Of a DNA stretch of 64,000 nt, positions 36,666-47,328 are shown piece after piece. This DNA is from Synechococcus sp. M44_DOE_062 (lineage in GTDB: Bacteria; Cyanobacteriota; Cyanobacteriia; Thermostichales; Thermostichaceae), in contig DVDX01000022.1 of NCBI GenBank assembly GCA_015295985.1, forward strand, positions 28,610 to 92,609, given 5' to 3'. The translations under genes were made by a program, and so were the position numbers. Below the pieces are notes generated by a model. That model was not told the origin of the DNA and made no database searches. It was given only the letters and a program-made list of their open reading frames with translations. The stretch's first letter is position 1, and every line of letters starts with the position of its first letter.

Positions 36666-37169
36666 ATGGTGGTTAGTCTGGCAGCACAGGCCGCAACCCT
36701 TGTGGATACCGCTCCGCAAAATGGGATCCCAACGGCGGCAATGCAACAGGTGGCGGATGTGCTCACCCAGGTGGCCCAACACCTGGATCACCTGCAATAC
36801 ACCACCTTGCGCTACCCCGATGGCGGCTGGCTGACGGTGCGGGTGGTCGAGGATCCTGCTGCTGGCGACTTATCCTCAGAGGGATCCCAGCCGACGACCC
36901 ATCTGTGGATCCCGGCCTTTGGTCACCTGGAAGATGCCCACACCACGCTGGCAGAGCTCAAGGATCGAGCGCCGGAGCTGGAGACCGCCTCTTTTGGGGT
37001 CTTGGAGCTGCTGTTCTTGGCGTTGGGCCTTTCCCGAGCCGATGGCATCGTCTTTTACGACCAAGCTGGGGATCGACAACAGGGCAAAACCGTAGCTTGC
37101 CGGATCCTGACGGAGCAGGTCAACCGATCGCTTCGTAGATGGGCCTCTCCACCCCCTTCGATGGCTTGA
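36666..37169 (+). CDS. conserved-looking protein, unknown
   Basis: From the ATG at 36666 this gives 167 residues. An early helix-like region (AAMQQVADVLTQVAQHLDHLQYTTLR) is followed by a beta-rich stretch (GGWLTVRVVEDP) and a region rich in Asp/Glu/Leu, then LLFLALGLSRADGIVFYDQAGD. There is no signal peptide. I do not recognise the family. A TTG start three codons upstream is also possible. It lies between tRNA-Asp and a copy of the interspersed repeat, facing the kinase gene. The codon usage and composition look like the surrounding genes. Confidence 0.6.
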   Translation: MVVSLAAQAATLVDTAPQNGIPTAAMQQVADVLTQVAQHLDHLQYTTLRYPDGGWLTVRVVEDPAAGDLSSEGSQPTTHLWIPAFGHLEDAHTTLAELKDRAPELETASFGVLELLFLALGLSRADGIVFYDQAGDRQQGKTVACRILTEQVNRSLRRWASPPPSMA

Positions 37170-37182
37170 TCTCTTGTTTATA

Positions 37183-37230
37183 GTCATCTCGATTCAAACC
37201 AGGACACTGTGCTCCCACTAAAACGTTAGT
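37183..37230 (-). repeat. Interspersed repeat, partial copy C
   Basis: On the minus strand the end motif CAGTGTCCTGGTTTGAATC, then GAGATGAC, matches copy B at 42044-42070 with only two differences over 27 bases, and it is preceded by a GTTTTAGTGGGAGCA block comparable to copies A and B. The left half of the element is not seen here. Confidence 0.55.
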
Positions 37231-37310
37231 CGCGTTGTCGCGTCAGCGTTGCGGAGCAATAAAGATTGAAGATCACAACGCAAAAGCCCAGATCCGCAGT
37301 TCGCCCTGCG

Positions 37311-38954
37311 TCAGCTTAAAATGGCCCCCTGCCGGCGGGCAAACTTCCGCAGCTTCTCGTCCATCCGCGCTCCCCGCAGATCCGCCTTGCAAAAGTTGGT
37401 AAAGCGCTTGCTCTTTTCTTCTGGGTATCGAGCCAGATGAACCCTGCCAGCCATAGACCAGAGCACTGAGCTGGACACTACCAAAGCAATCCCAGCCGCT
37501 CCCAACGCATAAACCAAATTGCCCGTGGTCAGGCGGACAAGCACAAAGGCTAGGATCCCTGAGCCCAGCAGCCCCCCTAAGCCTGTCAGGATCCCTCCCA
37601 ATGTTTTGGCCGATCCAGACAGTTGGCTCAAAGCCCGCAGCCACCAGGGTTGAGGGGTGTTGAAGAGGATCCCGCGCAGATCTGCCCCCTGCAAGTTGGC
37701 CCCTGAAAAATCGGCCCCCCGCAGATCGGCCCGGCGCAAATCATAGCCAGCCAAGTTTTGGTTGGCAAAGGACTTGCCCCGCAGATCGGCCCCTGCCATG
37801 GAAGGGATCCGCGGTGGGGTGGCTGGCTTGATCCGTCCGCCGCCTGTGATGCTGCTGGCTCGGCCCAGTTGGGTAAAACCGGTGGTGCTCCCCCAATCAG
37901 AGGGGATGGAGACCGGGCTGCTGGCTGTCATTCCCCCTGCGGTGGTTTGAGGTAGGGGGGTGGGGGAGAAACCGCCTGAGCGGCGCTTGGCCCAGTAGCC
38001 GGAGATCACCGATGTGCTGGGATTGGCAGAGAGGGGGGAGTTGGGCAACACAATCGGCGCCTCTTCCACCGGGATCCCTTGCAACGCCCGCAAGACCTCG
38101 GTGGCGGTGGCAAAGCGCTGGTTGATGGCCGGCTGCAACATGCGGTGCAGAATGGCGTCGAATTCCGGGCTGAGCTGTAGGTAATCCGACCAATCCCACT
38201 GCCCCGTTTCATGGTTATAAAACTTGGCCGGAGATTCCAACGTCATCAAGTTGATGCAGGTGGCAGCCAAGGCATAGAGATCGCTAGAGGGACCAACCGC
38301 CTGACCGGCCACTTGCTCGGGGGGAGAAAAGCCAAGGGAGCGGATTGCTGTCACTTCTGCCGCCTGCTCCTGGGCTGGCCCCAGTTCCTTTACGGCCCCA
38401 AAGTCGATCAGCACCAGCCGCTGATCCTCTTTGCGGCGAATGAGGTTGGCAGGTTTAATGTCTCGGTGAACCGTGTTGTGGCTGTGGACATAGCTGAGAA
38501 TCAGCAGCACCTCCTGCATCACCTGCCGGGTTTGTTCTTCGGAAAAGGGCCCATTGCGACGCATCTCTTGGGAGAGGGTGGTGCCCTGGATAAATTCCTG
38601 CACCAGGTAGAACTTGCCGCCTTCCTGGAAATGGGCGTAGAGCTTGGGGATCTGGGAATGTTCCCCCAGGCGCTCCAACACTTGAGCCTCGCGATTGAAG
38701 AGCTCCTCCGCCAGCTTGGCCAGTTGCGGGGATCCCTCAACCGGGCGCAACTGCTTGATCACCCGCCAAGGTTTGGAGGGCATGTCCTCATCCCGCCCCA
38801 AAAAGGTAGAGCCGAATCCCCCCTGGCCAATGCGCTTGAAGGCCCGGTAGCGATTGCGCAGCAGGAGGGGATGGCCACAGGAGGCGCAGGTAGAAGCGTC
38901 CACCGGGTTTTCCGGTTGTAAACAGGCAGGGTTAAGGCAGTAGCAAGTGGGCAT
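37311..38954 (-). CDS. Ser/Thr kinase with Cys motif and pentapeptide repeats (SpkB-like)
   Basis: A 547-residue Hanks-type kinase. It opens with a small Cys-rich module (CYCLNPACLQPEN then CASCGHPLL, four or more Cys as in SpkB). The kinase domain has the glycine loop IGQGGFGSTF near residue 42, the catalytic loop HRDIKPANLI near residue 163 and DFGAVKELG near residue 184. A Pro/Ser/Gly-rich linker leads to pentapeptide repeats around residues 400-435 (GYDLRRADLRGADFSGANLQGADL) and two membrane helices near residues 460-510. The final pentapeptide-like stretch is followed by a basic tail. SpkB in Synechocystis acts in oxidative-stress responses; the same role here is inference. Confidence 0.87.
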   Translation of the reverse strand: MPTCYCLNPACLQPENPVDASTCASCGHPLLLRNRYRAFKRIGQGGFGSTFLGRDEDMPSKPWRVIKQLRPVEGSPQLAKLAEELFNREAQVLERLGEHSQIPKLYAHFQEGGKFYLVQEFIQGTTLSQEMRRNGPFSEEQTRQVMQEVLLILSYVHSHNTVHRDIKPANLIRRKEDQRLVLIDFGAVKELGPAQEQAAEVTAIRSLGFSPPEQVAGQAVGPSSDLYALAATCINLMTLESPAKFYNHETGQWDWSDYLQLSPEFDAILHRMLQPAINQRFATATEVLRALQGIPVEEAPIVLPNSPLSANPSTSVISGYWAKRRSGGFSPTPLPQTTAGGMTASSPVSIPSDWGSTTGFTQLGRASSITGGGRIKPATPPRIPSMAGADLRGKSFANQNLAGYDLRRADLRGADFSGANLQGADLRGILFNTPQPWWLRALSQLSGSAKTLGGILTGLGGLLGSGILAFVLVRLTTGNLVYALGAAGIALVVSSSVLWSMAGRVHLARYPEEKSKRFTNFCKADLRGARMDEKLRKFARRQGAILS

Positions 38955-39239
38955 ACCAGTTTGGGGTTACCGGCTGGCGACGCGGACAACCGAGACGAAG
39001 CCAAGAAGTCGGCAGGCAAGTTGCGAGAGATATATACAGGCTAAACCACGGAGAAACAAACCTTGCGCAACCGCCTCAGATAGGCTGATTTTAACGTTTG
39101 CCCGCCCTGAGGTTAATCGGACAAATCGCTTAGGTTTTCGGTGGATGGGACTTAGTGAAACGAAGTGAAGACAGCAAGGGCTGGACTGCCCCGCGGACGG
39201 AAAACTTAGAATTGATGAATACAGCCATCTTCGCCTGTC

Positions 39240-41912
<2,673 letters not shown>

Positions 41913-41959
41913 CGGAGCAAAGCCCCTTTGAGCAGCAACAGGCCGTCCATCAGCCACTA

Positions 41960-42070
41960 CAGTCGTTTCAGTTTAGGATGAGACGCCTGGGCTACTAAGA
42001 AAAGCCCTCTGTTTCCCTGCATTCAGCATTTTGGGTGAGGATGCAGTGTCCTAGTTTGAATCGAAATGAC
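41960..42070 (+). repeat. Interspersed repeat, copy B (3' of alaS)
   Basis: Starts CAGTCGTTTCAG, continues through GCCTGGGCTACTAAG, and ends with GCAGTGTCCTAGTTTGAATC and GAAATGAC. The blocks recur in order at 25334-25440, and the end block also at 37183-37209 in inverted orientation. It lies in the gap between two convergent genes and abuts the dnaG stop. Confidence 0.6.
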
Positions 42071-42071
42071 C

Positions 42072-44039
42072 CTAAGTTAGATCTTCGGCCAGTGCAGTTT
42101 CTGACAGGTCTTCCAGGCTCAGTTGCACCTGCCGCTGCAGCGCCTGAATTGCTCGGTACTCCTGCTGGATGCTGGCCTGGTACTGGGCAGCCAGGGCGGT
42201 ATTGCCTTCGGAAAAGGCTTGATCCCACAGTTGGGTCCAGTAGCGGTAGCGTTTCTGGCGAATTTCCAGCTCCATGTTGGCAATGGCAGCCCGCACCACC
42301 ATCCGCGGACGCATCAGAGCTACGCGGGTATTTTCGTCCAGCCAAAGCAGATGGCTGAGGCGCTCGTTGAGCTGCTCATCTTGGGCACAGAGGGTGCGCA
42401 AAGCCGTCAACAACGTCTCTTCCTGCTCTTCCAGCTCTGGCTGAACCGAGATCAGCTCCAAGATCCGCTGCCATAACTCCCGGTGGGGGCGAAAACTAAA
42501 TTGCAGCTCTCGCTCCAGCAAGGTTTGGCGAATTTCACGGCGATACTCGCTAAAATGCAGAAAAATTTGCAAGAGATGGGACTCTGTTCGCGCCAGCGGG
42601 GGGGAGCCTTTTTGCAACAGTTTGGATCCCTTACTGAGGGAAGGTTGCTGGGGTTTGGCCCAGCGGTATTGCCGCACGGCTCGGCGCAGGTCTTCTTCCA
42701 AATCTCGACTGAGGCGACCGTTGCCGCGGCTGAGCAATTCTGCCACTTTGTGCAAATACAAAGAGCGCCATTGTCCACCCAAACCGGCCAGCAGTTGCAC
42801 AAGGGCTTGGCGGGCCTGCTGAAAATCGGCGGCCCGGCTCAGATCCCGACCGGCCAACACCTGTTCAATTCGCCAATCCAGCCACAGGGGGGCTTGCTCG
42901 ATCAGGGTTTGCAGTTCAGAAACCGCTTGCGTCAGCGGGGCCAAGCCCTTGTGATCCCGCAAAAACTCGTCGGCATCTTTGCCCTTAGGAAGGGTGAGAA
43001 TGTGCAGCTCAATTTCTCCGCGCCGCGCTTGTTCTTCAATAGCTTCAATGGCCCGGTTGGCGGCGTTCAAACCGGCCCGATCCGCATCAAAATTGAGGAT
43101 CAGCCGCTTCGATTGGGTGTAGCGCAGCAGGGTTTTCACCTGGTGGGGCGTCAAAGCAGTGCCCATGGCTGCTACGGCATAGGCAACCCCCGCCTGATGT
43201 AGGGCAATGACATCGAAATAGCCTTCCACCACCAAGACTTGATCGGCTTTGGCAATGGCATCGCGGGCAAAGTTGAGGCCATAGACCACCTGGCTCTTGT
43301 TGAAGAGTTCCGTTTCTGGAGAGTTGAGGTACTTGGGCTGTCCTGACTCCCCCAAGGCTCTGCCGGCAAACCCGATCACCCGCCCCTGCACATCGAAAAT
43401 GGGCAGCATGATCCGGTTGCGAAAGCGGTCGTAATGGCCGGATCCCTGCTGGCGGGGAACCAGCAATCCAGCCTCTTCTAAGAGTTTGACCGGTTGGCAC
43501 TTGTGGTTGACCAAGTATTCGTAGAGAGATTGCCAGCCGGGGGGAGCAAAGCCGATTTGAAATTTCTGCAAGGTTTCTTCGCTCAGGTGGCGGCTGTGCA
43601 GGTACTGGCGGGCGGCAGATCCCACCTGGGATCGAAGAGCATGCTGATAAAAATCGGCAGCCATGGCCAAAATCTCCAGCAGCTTTTCTCGGTGGGAGAG
43701 CTCCCGCTCATCAAGGGATCCCAAGGGCTGCGCCTCGGGGTTGCGGGTGGGCAGAGATATGTGGTATCGCCGGGCCAAGTGGCGCACGGCCTCGGCAAAG
43801 GAAAGATGCTCGGTCTGCATGACAAAGCGCAGCACATCTCCCCCTGCCCCACAGGAGAAGCACTTGTAGATCTGCTTGCTGGGACTGACCTGAAAACTGG
43901 GTTTGTGGTCGTTGTGGAAAGGGCAAAGCCCAACGAAGTTCTTTCCCTGCTTGCGCAGCACCACTTTTTCGGCCACCACTTCCACGAGGTCGGCCTTTTG
44001 GCGCACCAACTGAATGAAATCGGGGGGCAGACCGCTCAT
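42072..44039 (-). CDS. dnaG: DNA primase
   Basis: DnaG makes RNA primers for replication. Starting from ATG 44039 (MSGLPPDFIQLV), the 655-residue protein has the N-terminal zinc-binding domain (CPFHNDHKPSF and YKCFSCGAGGDVL), then the RNA-polymerase core with EGYFDVIALHQAG (TOPRIM Glu) near residue 265 and the Asp pair in LNFDADRAGLNAA near residue 310. The C-terminal helicase-binding region is longer and less conserved. An in-frame extension to 44108 precedes the family start and is not used. It lies 124 bases from divergent petJ. Confidence 0.96.
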   Translation of the reverse strand: MSGLPPDFIQLVRQKADLVEVVAEKVVLRKQGKNFVGLCPFHNDHKPSFQVSPSKQIYKCFSCGAGGDVLRFVMQTEHLSFAEAVRHLARRYHISLPTRNPEAQPLGSLDERELSHREKLLEILAMAADFYQHALRSQVGSAARQYLHSRHLSEETLQKFQIGFAPPGWQSLYEYLVNHKCQPVKLLEEAGLLVPRQQGSGHYDRFRNRIMLPIFDVQGRVIGFAGRALGESGQPKYLNSPETELFNKSQVVYGLNFARDAIAKADQVLVVEGYFDVIALHQAGVAYAVAAMGTALTPHQVKTLLRYTQSKRLILNFDADRAGLNAANRAIEAIEEQARRGEIELHILTLPKGKDADEFLRDHKGLAPLTQAVSELQTLIEQAPLWLDWRIEQVLAGRDLSRAADFQQARQALVQLLAGLGGQWRSLYLHKVAELLSRGNGRLSRDLEEDLRRAVRQYRWAKPQQPSLSKGSKLLQKGSPPLARTESHLLQIFLHFSEYRREIRQTLLERELQFSFRPHRELWQRILELISVQPELEEQEETLLTALRTLCAQDEQLNERLSHLLWLDENTRVALMRPRMVVRAAIANMELEIRQKRYRYWTQLWDQAFSEGNTALAAQYQASIQQEYRAIQALQRQVQLSLEDLSETALAEDLT

Positions 44040-44162
44040 GGCTTTGGGGGATCCTGACCTTATAGTAGCCGGGGGAAACTCGACAGGCTGTCTTTTGACC
44101 TGGCCCAACGGGCTTGGAATAATGGGAGGGCCTTAAAGGCTAGTTTTGGGTCAATCCCTGAG

Positions 44163-44516
44163 ATGAAAATGCGAATGATCAACCTTTTTATTGGGCTTTT
44201 GGTGGCAGTATCTGCCCTCTTTTTAGGCCCGCAGGTAGCTTCTGCTGAGCCCGATTTGGCCTTGGGAGCTAAGGTCTTTCAGGCTAAATGCGTGGGCTGT
44301 CACTTGAATGGGCGCAACACTTTGGTGGCAGCGAAAAACCTTTCTCTGGCGGCTCTTCATGAGTATCACGTAGATACCCCTGAGCTGATCCAGGCCCAGG
44401 TGAGAAACGGCAAAGGGGCAATGCCGGCTTTTGCCAAGATCCTCAAACCAGAAGAAATCGAGGCGGTGGCGGCCTACGTTTTGGATCGCGCTGAGCACAA
44501 CTGGAGTAAAGGCTAG
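44163..44516 (+). CDS. petJ: cytochrome c6
   Basis: Cytochrome c6 carries electrons in the thylakoid lumen from cytochrome b6f to photosystem I, or to the oxidase. The 117-residue precursor has a signal peptide ending VASA, then EPDLALGAKVFQAKCVGCH with the haem-attachment CxxCH, and the axial Met in GAMPAFAKIL. The pattern matches the c6 family (mature length about 90). In many cyanobacteria c6 substitutes for plastocyanin when copper is scarce, so its position in front of copper-handling genes is suggestive. The next gene starts at the GTG that shares the last base of this stop codon. It is divergent from dnaG. Confidence 0.95.
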   Translation: MKMRMINLFIGLLVAVSALFLGPQVASAEPDLALGAKVFQAKCVGCHLNGRNTLVAAKNLSLAALHEYHVDTPELIQAQVRNGKGAMPAFAKILKPEEIEAVAAYVLDRAEHNWSKG

Positions 44517-44863
44517 TGTCCAAAGAGAGGACTCAAGATCCCGCCTTGCTTCAGGAACGCCCCGCGGAGCGGCTACCTCACGAGCAAGGATGTGAAGGAC
44601 AGGGATCCCGCCGCAAAATCTTGTCGGTTGGCGTGGGAGCACATGGCTTGGTGGCGGTGGGCATTTCCGCCCATGGGGTGGTGGCTATCGGCGTGGTAAC
44701 TCACGGCATCCTCTCCATCGGTCTGGTGGCTATGGGGGCGCTCTCGTTCGGGCTGGTGTCGATGGGTTTGGCCAGCGCCGGCCTGGTGTCGATGGGCCTC
44801 TCCAGTTGGGGACAGCACAGCATGAGCATAACGGAATCCCACGGATCCCATCACCATCCCTAG
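44516..44863 (+). CDS. pentad-repeat protein with His/Met ladder, unknown
   Basis: 115 residues, GTG start overlapping the petJ stop by one base. The first ~34 residues are polar with one Cys. From residue 39 to 99 Gly recurs at every fifth position (13 times), with small and branched hydrophobic residues between (GLVAV, GISAH, GVVAI, GVVTH, GILSI, GLVAM, and so on). The residue before every second Gly is His43, His53, His63, Met73, Met83 and Met93: an exact ten-residue ladder. The tail ends SHGSHHHP. There is no clear signal peptide. The repeat region could be a membrane or beta-solenoid structure. Metal (copper) binding is inference from side chains and neighbours. I do not recognise a family. 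Confidence 0.7.
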   Translation: MSKERTQDPALLQERPAERLPHEQGCEGQGSRRKILSVGVGAHGLVAVGISAHGVVAIGVVTHGILSIGLVAMGALSFGLVSMGLASAGLVSMGLSSWGQHSMSITESHGSHHHP

Positions 44864-44926
44864 GTTTTGACAAACAGGCACTGCATTTTTCACTTTCTGC
44901 ACAGTTTTGCTGAGGAGCATTTGCAA

Positions 44927-45526
44927 ATGTTCAGTCTGCAAAGTTACTTGACCCTGGCCAAGCAATCTCTGCTGGCCCTGGGAATGAGTTTCTTGCCCCT
45001 TTCTTCTGCCTGGGCCCATGTTACCGTTCATCCCAAGGAGGCCCCGGCGGGCAGCTTTGTTAAGCTTACCTTTCGGGTGCCCCACGGATGTGACGGATCC
45101 CCGACTGTTCGCCTGCGCGTGCAGATCCCGGAGGGATTCGTCTCTGTGAAGCCGGTGGTGCATCCCCTCTGGAAAGTTGAAACCGTGAAAAAGCCCCTGG
45201 CAACTCCCTACGAGATGCACGGAAAGACGATCACTGAAACGGTTGCCGAGGTGATCTGGAGCGGCGGCTCGCTGCCAGATGGGCTCATGGACGAGTTCAG
45301 CATTGGTGTGAAGCTGCCAAATCGCCCCGGTGAGGTTATCCCCATTCCGGCAATCCAGGAGTGCGAGCAGGGCATGTACCGCTGGATCCAAGTGGCTCAA
45401 CCTGGCCAGGATCCCGACAGTTTGCCGGAGCCAGCTCCGCTGCTGAAGTTGACGGGTGGAGACAGTGGACATGGCCACGGGCACGGTCACGGCCACGGTC
45501 ATGGACATGGTCACGGTAGCCGCTAG
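44927..45526 (+). CDS. YcnI/DUF1775-type copper-binding protein with His-Gly tail
   Basis: From the ATG at 44927 (ribosome site GAGGAG just upstream) the ~199-residue precursor has a signal peptide ending SSAWA followed by HVTVHPKEAPAGSF. In YcnI proteins the mature N-terminal His and nearby Glu and Trp residues bind Cu2+. PHGCDGSPTVRLRVQIPEG and TVAEVIWSGGSLP are further family blocks. The last ~20 residues are a Gly-His repeat (about nine His in alternating GH), a likely metal buffer. The position between the pentad-repeat protein and CopC-CopD matches the ycnI-ycnJ (copC-copD) pairing of Bacillus. A TTG extension to 44867 is rejected. Confidence 0.88.
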   Translation: MFSLQSYLTLAKQSLLALGMSFLPLSSAWAHVTVHPKEAPAGSFVKLTFRVPHGCDGSPTVRLRVQIPEGFVSVKPVVHPLWKVETVKKPLATPYEMHGKTITETVAEVIWSGGSLPDGLMDEFSIGVKLPNRPGEVIPIPAIQECEQGMYRWIQVAQPGQDPDSLPEPAPLLKLTGGDSGHGHGHGHGHGHGHGHGSR

Positions 45527-45543
45527 GCAGCCCGCTTGGAATC

Positions 45544-47190
45544 ATGTTTTGTCCTAGAAGGGCCTTTGCTTGGATTTGGGCTGGGATCCTCTGCGCCTTG
45601 CTGTGGGTGGCCGGGATCCAGCCCGTTCTTTCTCATGCCAGCTTGCTGTCCACCTTCCCAGAGGATGGGGCAGTACTGCCGGAAGCTCCAGCCCAGGTGC
45701 GGCTTGTTTTCAATGAGCCGGTACAGATCACGCAGCTCCAGGTTTTGGACAGCAACGGACAAGCGCTGCCCTTGGAAAACCTGGTGACCAGGGGTGAGGC
45801 ACCGCAGGGGGACTTACCGGAAGGGATCCCGGAGGGGATTTACATCGTCAGTTGGCGGGCCATTTCTGCCGATTCCCATCCGGTGAGTGGATCGTTTGCC
45901 TTCCAGGTGGGGGCAGCCGATCCTGGGCAATTGCAGGCGGCGAGGACAGCTCACGCCCAAAGAAGGGATCCCTTGTACTGGCCGCTGGTGGGGGTGCGCT
46001 GGGGAATCTACTTGGGTAGCCTCTTTGGGGTGGGGGTGCTGGGCTGGTGGCGACTGTTGTGGGAGCGGCAGGGCAGTTTCGCCGAGGCTGTTGGCGTCGG
46101 CAAGGCGGAGCCCTTATCTTGGGCTTTTGCGACAGCTTGGATCACCCTCAGCTTGACCGTGGTGGCCTTCAGTTTGCATCTGGCCCAGCTTTACCCCCAC
46201 TTTAGTGGGCGAGAGCTGCTGGGGGTGATGCTCTCTCCCTACGGTTGGGGTACAGGGCTGCGGCTGGTGGGGCTAGGGATCCTGATCTGGGCCTGTGAGG
46301 GAGGTGCCGCCTGGGCCAGCGGTGTGGGGTCAGTGTTGGTGCTCGGCTCCTTTTTGCCCATTGGCCATGCCCTCACCAGCGAGCATCCGGTGGGGACAAT
46401 GGCGCTGTTGGGGCTGCATCTGGCCGGTTCAGCTTTCTGGCTGGGGGGGCTGTGGGGGTTGGAGCGCCTGTTGAGCAAGGAATCTGCCCCCTACCCCTCT
46501 GTAGGCATTATTCAACGGTTTTCTGACGTGGCCACCTGGGCGGTGCCAGGGCTTATCCTAGCGGGGGTGGGAATGGGTGGGATCCACCACGGCTGGGACT
46601 GGGATCATCCCTATGGGCAGTATCTCTGGGCCAAGCTGCTGCTGGTGCTGATGATGGTGGGGTTGGGCGCCCACAACAAGTTTCGGCTGGTGCCGGCATT
46701 GCCACAGGGTGGGCAGACGGTGGGCCGGTCGCTGCGCCGGATTGTTCGCCTGGAGTTGGTGGGGCTGATCCTAGTGCTGGCCATGACCAGCTTCCTGGTG
46801 GCCCAGGCTCCCCCCAGTCATGGAAGGCACGGCATGGGATCCCCACTGGAGTCGGGTTTGCAGACCAGTTGTGAAGAGCGCTTGAACTGGCCGGAAGGCA
46901 GCCTGCACCTGAGGATTCTGCCCTGTCGTCCTGGAGACAATCAAATTCGGGCTGAGGCGAAAGGGATCCCGGCTCAGGAATTGACCCTTGGGTTTTCCCT
47001 GCCAGAACAGGGGATCCCCCCTCTACGCCGCACTGTGGCGCCGGATGGGCCTGGCCAATTTGTGGTGGAAAACGTGCCCCTGGCCCTGGCGGGGGAATGG
47101 CAGATCGAGGTGAGACTGTTGGTCAGCGATTTTGAAGAGCGGCGAGGTCAGGTTGCGGTTTCTCTCCGGCCCAGTCGTTCAAATCATTGA
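45544..47190 (+). CDS. CopC-CopD fusion copper transport protein (YcnJ-like)
   Basis: A 548-residue protein. The signal peptide ends about LSHASLLST, placing a His at the mature N-terminus as in CopC, with the partner His region SADSHPVSGSFAF near residue 115. Then follow eight or so membrane helices of the CopD type (starting WPLVGVRWGIYLGSLFGVGVLG), with GHALTSEHPVG near residue 280 as a metal-ligand-rich loop. A C-terminal lumenal/periplasmic domain completes it, including PEQGIPPLRRTVAPDGPG. CopCD fusions bring copper across the inner membrane in other bacteria. It starts 17 bases after YcnI; the cluster looks like one operon with petJ. Confidence 0.88.
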   Translation: MFCPRRAFAWIWAGILCALLWVAGIQPVLSHASLLSTFPEDGAVLPEAPAQVRLVFNEPVQITQLQVLDSNGQALPLENLVTRGEAPQGDLPEGIPEGIYIVSWRAISADSHPVSGSFAFQVGAADPGQLQAARTAHAQRRDPLYWPLVGVRWGIYLGSLFGVGVLGWWRLLWERQGSFAEAVGVGKAEPLSWAFATAWITLSLTVVAFSLHLAQLYPHFSGRELLGVMLSPYGWGTGLRLVGLGILIWACEGGAAWASGVGSVLVLGSFLPIGHALTSEHPVGTMALLGLHLAGSAFWLGGLWGLERLLSKESAPYPSVGIIQRFSDVATWAVPGLILAGVGMGGIHHGWDWDHPYGQYLWAKLLLVLMMVGLGAHNKFRLVPALPQGGQTVGRSLRRIVRLELVGLILVLAMTSFLVAQAPPSHGRHGMGSPLESGLQTSCEERLNWPEGSLHLRILPCRPGDNQIRAEAKGIPAQELTLGFSLPEQGIPPLRRTVAPDGPGQFVVENVPLALAGEWQIEVRLLVSDFEERRGQVAVSLRPSRSNH

Positions 47191-47328
47191 AGATCGTCAA
47201 CAGAAAAAGCTGGAAAAGACCCTGGACAGGAGCTTAGGGGTTGCTCCGCCCGAAGGCGTCAGCCTGTGGCAGAATCGAGCCAGCTTGCAGGGGCAAAAGG
47301 CTGTGCCGCTCAGGCGACTGGTTCGGCT

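Noticed and set aside
44573..45514. Minus-strand frame opposite the pentad-repeat and YcnI genes
   Set aside because: Its length follows from the repetitive codons on the plus strand; the plus-strand proteins have signal peptide and family motifs.
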